A stretch of 49,744 bases of DNA, taken from contig JAGCGH010000079.1 in assembly GCA_017649705.1 (NCBI GenBank), positions 1-49,744 of the forward strand, read 5' to 3'. The notes below the pieces were generated by a model. That model saw only the letters and a program-made list of their open reading frames with translations, ran no database searches and was not told where the DNA came from. Position numbers and translations under genes: made by a program. Source of the DNA: a bacterium (GTDB lineage Bacteria; Auribacterota; UBA3054). Positions within the stretch are counted from its first letter, which is position 1, and the number at the start of each line of letters is the position of its first letter. This document shows, one piece after another, positions 26,796 through 33,201 of the stretch.

Positions 26796-28493
26796 ATGAA
26801 GAACAAAAACACAGAAAAGTCATCAGGAAAATACACGGTTTTGGCGGGAACGTATGACGGCAATCAATTGCTTGATTGTCCGGGTTATTATTATTATCCC
26901 GTTACCCGAAAAGACCAAATCGTTATTGATGAAATTGAAAAGATCAACGAGTTGTGGTTGTTTAACGGAAATAAGTCTAAGAAGTTTTTCTCTGCGGTCT
27001 TTATAGGGGTCAAGACAACTAATGACCTTGCGCGAGATTTTGGACATAAGATAAATGATAAACCAGAAGTTGAAAAGTGGCTTTTGTTTAAAATAGAGGA
27101 AGAGTGTTCTCAAAGAATTAACAAGAAAAACATCAGGAAAGTTTTAGTCCGATTAAGTGATTTTGTAAAACGTAATATTAAGAAAAATCTTGAAAAGCTT
27201 GAGCTTAATATTCAAGTCTTTAAAGAATGCCTTCCTGAGGTAGTATATTCTTTGCCTGATACTTGTCTTTGCATTGGGGAATCATCTTTACAGTACAATT
27301 TCTTGGCTACCATATATCCGGAATATAAAAGAGTACCGATTATGGAGCCTATTAAGTATGTTGATAATGTCATAAGGAAAAAAATTAATATTAATGTTCT
27401 GCCGAATACTCCTAAAGGAAGTCCCTATCGCATGGGGGAATTTTTTTGCGGCCCGGGCGGATTAGCGTGCGGAGCATTAAATGCAAGTATAGAAAATCCG
27501 AGCTTCAAAATATCTCACGCATGGGCCAATGATTACGATCAGCAAACATGCGATACGTATGCAGAGAATATTTGTCCAGAGAAACCTGAATCTGTCATAT
27601 GTGAGGATGTAAGAAAATTGGATTTAAATGACAAAAGATTGACAGAAATCGACGGCTTCGCTTTTGGTTTTCCTTGCAATGATTTTTCTGTTGTGGGAGA
27701 ACATAAGGGATTCGGAGGCGATTATGGTCCTTTGTATCAATATGGCGTAGCAGCCTTGAAAAAATTTAAGCCTTTGTGGTTCTTGGCAGAAAACGTGGGA
27801 GGATTGGCAAGCGCTAATGATGGCAAAGCATTCAAGGTTATTTTGGATAGTCTTCAAAACGCTGGATATCGAATTTATCCTCATCTTTATAAATTTGAAG
27901 ATTACGGAGTACCGCAGACACGTCACAGAATAATAATAATTGGAATTAGAAAGGATCAACCTTTTGTATTTTATCCGCCTAGTCCTGCAGCGCTTGCAAA
28001 GATAGACAATTCTTCGAGAAACGCTCTCGAAAATCCTCCTATTCCTAGCAATGCACCAAATAATACAAGGAGCGCCCAAAACAAAACGGTTGTTGAGAGG
28101 CTTAGTTACATACGTCCTGGGCAAAACGCCTTTACAGCTGATCTTCCTTCGCATTTGCGCCTAAATGTTAAAGGGGCCAAAATCAGCCAAATTTATAAAC
28201 GGCTTGATCCTGACAAGCCAGCTTATACTGTCACAGGATCCGGCGGAGGCGGAACACACATTTATCACTATTCCGAACCAAGGGCTCTTACGAATAGAGA
28301 ACGAGCTAGATTGCAGACTTTTCCTGATGACTTTTTGTTTACAGGTACAAGAGAAAGTGTGAGAAAACAAATAGGTATGGCAGTACCTCCGCGAGGGGCT
28401 CAAATTATTTTTGAGGCTCTATTGCGAACATTGGCTGGAATTGGGTATGAACATATAGAATGCAATATCTCAAACGAAGGAACACTAAAATAG
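26796..28493 (+). CDS. DNA (cytosine-5-)-methyltransferase
   Basis: This type II-like C5 methyltransferase has 565 residues. The catalytic motifs are clear: motif I GEFFCGPGGLACGAL (about 213), motif IV FGFPCNDFSVVG (about 290, with PCN rather than the common PCQ), motif VI ENVGG (about 331), motif VIII QTRHRIIIIG (about 372), and motif X QIGMAVPP near the C-terminus. The target recognition domain lies between motifs VIII and IX. About 205 N-terminal residues precede motif I and are not recognisable; they may add specificity. It is followed after 20 bases by the NgoFVII-like nuclease and preceded by vsr, so it is the protective enzyme of a restriction system. Confidence 0.93.
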   Translation: MKNKNTEKSSGKYTVLAGTYDGNQLLDCPGYYYYPVTRKDQIVIDEIEKINELWLFNGNKSKKFFSAVFIGVKTTNDLARDFGHKINDKPEVEKWLLFKIEEECSQRINKKNIRKVLVRLSDFVKRNIKKNLEKLELNIQVFKECLPEVVYSLPDTCLCIGESSLQYNFLATIYPEYKRVPIMEPIKYVDNVIRKKININVLPNTPKGSPYRMGEFFCGPGGLACGALNASIENPSFKISHAWANDYDQQTCDTYAENICPEKPESVICEDVRKLDLNDKRLTEIDGFAFGFPCNDFSVVGEHKGFGGDYGPLYQYGVAALKKFKPLWFLAENVGGLASANDGKAFKVILDSLQNAGYRIYPHLYKFEDYGVPQTRHRIIIIGIRKDQPFVFYPPSPAALAKIDNSSRNALENPPIPSNAPNNTRSAQNKTVVERLSYIRPGQNAFTADLPSHLRLNVKGAKISQIYKRLDPDKPAYTVTGSGGGGTHIYHYSEPRALTNRERARLQTFPDDFLFTGTRESVRKQIGMAVPPRGAQIIFEALLRTLAGIGYEHIECNISNEGTLK

Positions 28494-28513
28494 AAAATGG
28501 AGTGTGACCAATT

Positions 28514-29554
28514 ATGTCCGGTATAATAGTCCATGAAGATTTGTTTGAATATGCTCTTATAGCGCCACTTTTAAAACACGATTCAGATTCTATAAAGATT
28601 GTTTCTGGTTACGCTTCTCCTGCCATGGCAGCTAAGCATTTACTGGAAGTCAAAAGTCTAAGCAAAAAGCTAAATATTGATTTAATTTACGGAATGGCTG
28701 GCGTAGAAGGAGTCAGCAAAATCAATCATTTAGGATTCATATCACTTAAGGAACACAAAGAATTTTCATATGACGGAAGCTTTTCTTGTTCGTATGTTAA
28801 AAAACCATTATCTGTACATTCTAAAATATATATATGGTGCAAGAAAGAAACCCCAGTTGTGGCTTTTGTTGGATCTGCCAACTATTCCCAGAACGGTTTT
28901 TCGGTTGCCCAAAGAAAAGAAACTCTTGCCGAATGTGATCCGATTTCAGCTCTAGAGTTTTTTTATCTAATAAAAAAAGGAACGGTTTCTTGCGATAAAG
29001 CTAATGTGCGCAGAGACTTTTCTTTGAAGCAGAAGCAAGCAATTCCCCAAGTCGTCTCGGAAGGCATACAGATAGAAAACGATAAAGATTCTCCTTTTTA
29101 TAATCACGAAAAAATAACTCTTTCGCTCTTAACATCTAGGGGAGATACTGGAAATGGATCACGCCTTAATTGGGGCGTTCGCCCAGATGGATTACCACGA
29201 GAGTCAACGAATATCACCGGGTCTTTAAGCAGAAGAAATCCTAACCAGGCCTATATTGGATTGCCGGCTGTTTACCAAAGGTCAGGCTTTTTTCCCGGAA
29301 TATCGCAACGGTTTACAGTCCTTACTGATGACAATAAAATTTTTACCTGTGTAAGAGCTCAAGCAAACGGGAAAGGCATAGAAACTCCACAAGATAATTC
29401 AGAATTAGGGTGCTATTTCAGAGAAAGATTAGGATTACCATCTGGAGCTTATATTTCTGTTTCTGATCTTAAAAGATATGGAAGAACAGATGTAACGTTT
29501 TACAAGCTCGACGACGAAAATTATATTATGGATTTTTCCGTACCTAAAAAATAA
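28514..29554 (+). CDS. NgoFVII-like PLD-fold restriction endonuclease
   Basis: The 346-residue protein has a phospholipase-D-type nuclease core: VHSKIYIW (the HxK motif, about residue 102) and AFVGSANYSQNGF (about 118-130), the arrangement seen in NgoFVII-family restriction enzymes. The N-terminus (SGIIVHEDLFEYALIAPLL) also fits. A beta-rich C-terminal region (about 210-345) probably recognises DNA. It lies 20 bases after the cytosine methyltransferase and is most likely its cognate nuclease. The NgoFVII prototype cuts GCSGC; the site used here cannot be inferred. Confidence 0.83.
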   Translation: MSGIIVHEDLFEYALIAPLLKHDSDSIKIVSGYASPAMAAKHLLEVKSLSKKLNIDLIYGMAGVEGVSKINHLGFISLKEHKEFSYDGSFSCSYVKKPLSVHSKIYIWCKKETPVVAFVGSANYSQNGFSVAQRKETLAECDPISALEFFYLIKKGTVSCDKANVRRDFSLKQKQAIPQVVSEGIQIENDKDSPFYNHEKITLSLLTSRGDTGNGSRLNWGVRPDGLPRESTNITGSLSRRNPNQAYIGLPAVYQRSGFFPGISQRFTVLTDDNKIFTCVRAQANGKGIETPQDNSELGCYFRERLGLPSGAYISVSDLKRYGRTDVTFYKLDDENYIMDFSVPKK

Positions 29555-29608
29555 TGGTTTGCTACTTTTAAACCAAAACAGATTATCGACTTTTCTGTTT
29601 AAATAAAC

Positions 29609-30556
29609 ATGAATAACATTCAATCAAAATATATACCAGGACCAATTAGTGATCTATATAATAATGAAGATCCCGGCATCGATTATCTGATATTTAAGGT
29701 TGACGCTATTCGTGAATATGTTGATAATCCAAAATATAAAATTACTTATGGTGATTTTGGCGGGAGAATTTCAAGGAGTCGGTCTTTTCAATTTCGTGAA
29801 TATCTTCTTTCTCGTCCATTGATTTTTTCATATGCTTATAGCAAGTATGAAAGAGATGGGAGAGCACTAGTGTTGTTAGCTTATGAATTGATGGGGTTAG
29901 ATACTGACGATCAATATAGATGGATAAAATTTATCGAGAATAAAGATGATTATAACGTTAATGGATATTTTGCTGAAGAGGTTATTTACGGTAATTATGT
30001 AAAACAGTGTTCAATTTACAGGGCTGTATTGCTAGAAATTAATACAATCAATCAAATATGTGACGAACAAAATATCGATAGAATTTTTAGTGAAGAATAT
30101 TCATTTTCGAAAGACGATCTTGGTGAGTTTAGAGTGTTGTTTTTGCCATCCAAAAGAAATTTTAATCACTTTATTTTAACCACTAATATAATCATAAATG
30201 ATTCTATGCAAGATTTTTATGATTATATTATTGATAAATATAATAAAAGGAAAAAAGATGTTAATAGAAAAATTGTAAATTTTCAATATTATCTTGAAAA
30301 TGAAATAGGTATTGATGAATTATCTGCTCAAAAAATTGTATCCCCTTTTTCCTTGCTTTTATATTTACGAAACGAAGTCGCACATGAGCTTATAACTGAT
30401 TTTTGGAATGAATCTTTGTGGTTAGAACAAGATTGTTTTATGGATAGTCTATATGATGCGCTCAGAAAATTTAGAGAATCATTAATATTACATTATAAAT
30501 CTAAAGTTGATATACCAGAAGAAATCGTTGATGAGAAAAATATAGTTCACCCTTGA
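29609..30556 (+). CDS. Unrecognised protein with HEPN-like RNEVAH motif
   Basis: I do not recognise this 315-residue protein. It is AT-rich, soluble, and charged and aromatic in composition, with no signal peptide or membrane helix. Near the C-terminus, in a predicted helical stretch, stands LRNEVAHEL (Arg254 to His259), which fits the Rx4-6H motif of HEPN ribonuclease and toxin domains; the residues around it (RNE, polar after R) are also typical. The gap before it holds an inverted repeat AAACAG/CTGTTT but no clear ribosome site. It lies after the NgoFVII-like gene and 117 bases before the Panacea antitoxin, so an RNA-targeting defence role is possible but unproved. Confidence 0.6.
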   Translation: MNNIQSKYIPGPISDLYNNEDPGIDYLIFKVDAIREYVDNPKYKITYGDFGGRISRSRSFQFREYLLSRPLIFSYAYSKYERDGRALVLLAYELMGLDTDDQYRWIKFIENKDDYNVNGYFAEEVIYGNYVKQCSIYRAVLLEINTINQICDEQNIDRIFSEEYSFSKDDLGEFRVLFLPSKRNFNHFILTTNIIINDSMQDFYDYIIDKYNKRKKDVNRKIVNFQYYLENEIGIDELSAQKIVSPFSLLLYLRNEVAHELITDFWNESLWLEQDCFMDSLYDALRKFRESLILHYKSKVDIPEEIVDEKNIVHP

Positions 30557-30638
30557 AAATCAATAAGTATGAAGAGGTAATTATTTGACATAAGTGTTTC
30601 TACCAAAATATGGTGTCCTTTATTTAATAACCATTTTA

Positions 30639-30647
30639 TGCTACAAT
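30639..30647 (+). promoter_or_regulatory. Extended -10 promoter of the Panacea unit
   Basis: TGCTACAAT lies 27 bases before ATG 30674. It overlaps an earlier in-frame ATG (30638), which argues that the later ATG is the real start. A TTGACA at 30585 is a perfect -35 but is too far from this box; it would pair with a weaker TATGGT at 30609. Confidence 0.55.
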
Positions 30648-30673
30648 GCATGAAAAAATATGGAGCAAAACAC

Positions 30674-31111
30674 ATGTATAGCGCCTTGAAAGTAGCTGAA
30701 TATATCATTGGGTATTGTAATGAAAAAAAGAAAACAATTAGCAATTTAAAATTGCAAAAGGTTCTTTATTTCGTTCAGGCTCAATTTCTAGTAAACCATG
30801 GCCAAGCATGCTTTGAAGAAGAAATAGAAGCATGGGATTTTGGCCCTGTGGTTCCTTCTGTATATCACAAGTATAAAATTTTTGGAAGTACATTTATTCC
30901 GATTCCATCAAATACATTTGGAATAGATATAAACGATTATGATAAGAGCGATATTAACGCTATGGTTGATGCATGTTCAGAATATTCTGCTACAGAATTG
31001 GTTAATATAACTCATAATCAGGATCCTTGGAAAAAAACATATAGACAGTATGAACGAAAGGTGATTTCCAATGAGCTCATTAGAGAATTCTTCTCAAAAT
31101 ACTCAAAATAA
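30674..31111 (+). CDS. Panacea (SocA/DUF4065) antitoxin-domain protein
   Basis: The 145-residue protein from ATG 30674 (GGAG eight bases upstream) is close to a bare Panacea domain: SALKVAEYIIGYC, then ISNLKLQKVLYFVQAQF (about 23-39), EIEAWDFGPVVPSVYHKY (about 52-69). Established knowledge: Panacea proteins neutralise many unrelated toxins encoded beside them, and SocA is a proteolytic adaptor for the SocB toxin. The next gene starts 41 bases before this one ends, in another frame, so the two are translationally coupled. That makes the downstream membrane protein the likely partner. Confidence 0.85.
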   Translation: MYSALKVAEYIIGYCNEKKKTISNLKLQKVLYFVQAQFLVNHGQACFEEEIEAWDFGPVVPSVYHKYKIFGSTFIPIPSNTFGIDINDYDKSDINAMVDACSEYSATELVNITHNQDPWKKTYRQYERKVISNELIREFFSKYSK

Positions 31112-32078
31112 AAATTTAATATCAATTGACCCTAGCTTTGATAATTCAAAGCAAGTTGGCGAAAACAAGAAGCAGTCGCAAAAAGAAATTTGCGAGTTGC
31201 TCATACGCGGAATTATACTGGACTTGACACGCCCTAAAGATTTATTCAAAAAAGAAGATGTATATGAAAAAATAAAAGATTATATTAATGAGCACGAACG
31301 CTTTTTATATTCTAGTATTAGCAATGCAATATTTGCCTATTTTGAGGAAAATAAGGGAAAGGAAGGCAATTTAAGCCTCATGTCTAATTTAGAAGAATTA
31401 TTTCTTTATTCAGAAAAATTAGGTGAAAAAGAAATACATCCTTCAATTATTAAGTTGTGGGATCATGTAAATTTAGCAAACAGACAATACACCATGCTGA
31501 AATTGTCTGATGATGAGTATAAGAAAAAATTTGAGGAAAATAAAGAAGCCTTTAAAATAGAATTTAAAAGTGAGTTGTCAAAAGAAATAAATGCTCAAAT
31601 GCTTATAATGGTGAGCATTTTTACGGCCCTTGCTTTTTTGATATTTGGCAGTATGAGTTCATTGGATGGGATTTTTGAGAAGACAGATTTGCCGTTGTTT
31701 AAAACATTGAGTATTGCGTGTGTTTGGGGATTATGTGTATCTAATATGATTTTTTTATTCCTAAGCTGTGTAGGGAAAATGACGAATTTACCTATTAGTA
31801 AAGAAGATAAAACTAGTTGTTGTTTCTTTAAAAGATACAATTTATTTTGTTGGAATAACATAATACTCATGGGACTATTATCTATTTCATTTTTACTTTA
31901 TGGAATGCAGTGTTATATGTCTTCCAATAAAGAAGAACACATAGATGTCTCATTATCTTCCCAGAACATTCTAGAAAATGCCAACCCAGATTCAGATAAT
32001 AGTTCCAGCCCTTCCGCCGAGACTGAACAGACTGCAGAAGAACATAATAAACCTCAAATTGATCAGCCCAACAAATAA
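31071..32078 (+). CDS. Three-helix membrane protein coupled to Panacea antitoxin (candidate toxin)
   Basis: The 335-residue protein is not recognised. The ATG is preceded by AAGGTGA and lies inside the antitoxin gene. It has a low-complexity N-terminus (about 1-35), a helical, charged cytosolic part (about 40-172), three membrane helices (about 177-197, 215-240, 265-287; the first LIMVSIFTALAFLIF) and a Ser/Asn/Glu-rich hydrophilic tail (about 290-335). It is much longer than classical membrane toxins. A membrane-acting toxin or abortive-infection effector fits its position after Panacea, but nothing in the sequence proves toxicity. Confidence 0.65.
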   Translation: MSSLENSSQNTQNKNLISIDPSFDNSKQVGENKKQSQKEICELLIRGIILDLTRPKDLFKKEDVYEKIKDYINEHERFLYSSISNAIFAYFEENKGKEGNLSLMSNLEELFLYSEKLGEKEIHPSIIKLWDHVNLANRQYTMLKLSDDEYKKKFEENKEAFKIEFKSELSKEINAQMLIMVSIFTALAFLIFGSMSSLDGIFEKTDLPLFKTLSIACVWGLCVSNMIFLFLSCVGKMTNLPISKEDKTSCCFFKRYNLFCWNNIILMGLLSISFLLYGMQCYMSSNKEEHIDVSLSSQNILENANPDSDNSSSPSAETEQTAEEHNKPQIDQPNK

Positions 32079-32096
32079 TTTATTCTTTTTTGTTTC

Positions 32097-32128
32097 TTTT
32101 GGTAAGGACATATATGTCCTTACCAAAA
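32097..32128. repeat. Perfect 32-base palindrome
   Basis: Both halves match without mismatch (half-site TTTTGGTAAGGACATA). It lies 18 bases after the stop of the membrane protein. No T-run follows on either strand beyond the TTTT of the stem itself, so it may be a bidirectional terminator using its own A/T ends, or an operator for a dimeric regulator. Confidence 0.7.
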
Positions 32129-32171
32129 TGACGATGTCTGAGCTTTTGTTTTTCGGGTTTCTTCTGAATCT

Positions 32172-32180
32172 TGCTATAAT
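32172..32180 (+). promoter_or_regulatory. Extended -10 promoter
   Basis: TGCTATAAT, identical to the boxes before the 6S RNA and the gene at 39987. Transcription would start near 32187, ahead of AAGGAG at 32197. Confidence 0.6.
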
Positions 32181-32244
32181 GAACTCAAAACCATTAAAGG
32201 AGCAATTATAGAATGGACGGAATCTCAAGACCTGGAGATGCGTT

Positions 32245-32643
32245 ATGGAAGATCACGATAAGACAGTTGAAGAAAAATTGCTTAGTTTTAGAAAAGAAAA
32301 AGAAGAAGCTGACAAGCTGTTGCTGAACGTGGAAGCGTGGGTTGCGTTTTGCAGCATTGTGCTTTTTTTGGGACTTGCGATGGTTGTTTCGTTTTGTCAA
32401 ATGACAAATGCTGTTAGGTTGTTGATCATTGCTCCGGCGTTTGTGTTCTTTTTGGTGATTTGCTTTTTGTGTTTAAGGATAGAACAAAAAGCTGGATATT
32501 ATGAATGTGGGAAATGTCATCATAAATATGTGCCGACGTATTTGAGCGTGTGTTTAGCGATGCATATCGGCAGGACGAGATATATGAAGTGTCCCGAATG
32601 CGGAGAGAGAAGCTGGCAGAAGAAAGTGATCAGCAAAGATTGA
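32245..32643 (+). CDS. Small membrane protein with zinc ribbon
   Basis: The 132-residue protein has an N-terminal charged helix (about 1-25), two membrane helices (about 30-50 and 57-77) and a C-terminal zinc ribbon formed by CGKC (about 91-94) and CPEC (about 115-118). GGAG lies seven bases before ATG 32245. A stronger AAGGAG instead serves an ATG at 32213 in another frame, opening a 37-codon overlapping reading frame that could be a leader peptide. No function is recognised. It is AT-rich and island-borne, followed by a strong terminator. Confidence 0.65.
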   Translation: MEDHDKTVEEKLLSFRKEKEEADKLLLNVEAWVAFCSIVLFLGLAMVVSFCQMTNAVRLLIIAPAFVFFLVICFLCLRIEQKAGYYECGKCHHKYVPTYLSVCLAMHIGRTRYMKCPECGERSWQKKVISKD

Positions 32644-32649
32644 AAAGAA

Positions 32650-32680
32650 AAGCCCCGTGCGCAAGCACGGGGCTTTTTTG
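32650..32680. terminator. Bidirectional GCCCCGTGC-type terminator
   Basis: Stem AGCCCCGTGC / GCACGGGGCT around GCAA, with TTTTTT on the plus side and AAAAGAAAA before it, so it can stop transcripts from both sides. It is one of four related hairpins in the next 5 kb. Confidence 0.88.
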
Positions 32681-32694
32681 TTGTCTTTGATAAT

Positions 32695-32727
32695 CAAGGG
32701 GCGACAAGTCCCTTTCCGGTAAGGAGC
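32695..32727. repeat. Direct repeat, copy 1
   Basis: Shares CAAGGG and an identical 18-base run, CCCTTTCCGGTAAGGAGC (32710-32727), with copy 2 at 36643-36677. In both places it follows a GCCCCG hairpin by about 20 bases, so hairpin and repeat form one composite element flanking the Sel1 gene. Confidence 0.75.
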
Positions 32728-32750
32728 ATGTTCATGGGAGTATCCTATGA

Positions 32751-33110
32751 TTAGAAGTCAAAATCATAGTTGTAATCGTCATAGTCGTTGTCGAAGTTGT
32801 ATTCGGTGGCGTTGAAGGAGTCGCCGTTGGAAGTGCTGCCTGAGGTGAAGGTGAAGTCGCCGATCTTGGTGGTGGTGGCGTTGAAGGAGTTGCCATTGGA
32901 GGTGCGGCCTGAAGTGAAGGTGAAGTCGCCTAGTTTAGTTGTGGTGGCGTTGAAGGAAGTGTTGTTGCTGCGGCCGGAGGTGAAGGTGAAGTCGCCTAGT
33001 TGGGTAGTGGTGACTTTGAAGGAGTTGCCTTCTGAGGTATGGCCGGAAAAGAATGTTGAATCGCCTATTCTTGTTTGGGTAGTGTTGAATGAGGTGTTGT
33101 TGTTGTGTCG
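32751..33110 (-). pseudogene. Degenerate copy of the secreted 23-residue-repeat protein
   Basis: The minus strand encodes about four units resembling TSNGNSFNATTTKIGDFTF and an acidic, aromatic tail, homologous to the intact protein at 37620-38204. Unlike that gene it has no signal peptide: the only in-frame ATG is far upstream at 33215, inside the start of the Sel1 gene, and the codons between are low-complexity. One unit is two residues short. The simplest reading is a 5'-truncated relic; an alternative is a live gene with an unusual start that I cannot see. The upper end given is approximate. Confidence 0.6.
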
Positions 33111-33154
33111 TGATTTTGTGACATTTGGTGTTTGGTGTTTGGGGGGAAAGTTAG

Positions 33155-33160
33155 TATAAT
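33155..33160 (+). promoter_or_regulatory. -10 box of the Sel1-repeat gene
   Basis: TATAAT, 41 bases before ATG 33202, with transcription starting near 33167. It lies in the region just upstream of the degenerate minus-strand gene. Confidence 0.5.
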
Positions 33161-33201
33161 TTTTTTGTTTGTTTAGGTTTGTGTCTAAAAGTGAGGGAAC
33201 T

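Noticed and set aside
32788-33159. Repetitive plus-strand open frame (VKSPILVVVALKE-type) opposite the 69-base repeats
   Set aside because: It lacks a signal peptide. The minus-strand reading has Thr/Ser/Gly periodicity and, in the intact paralogue, a signal peptide and promoter. The similar plus frame at 37720-37923 is rejected for the same reason.
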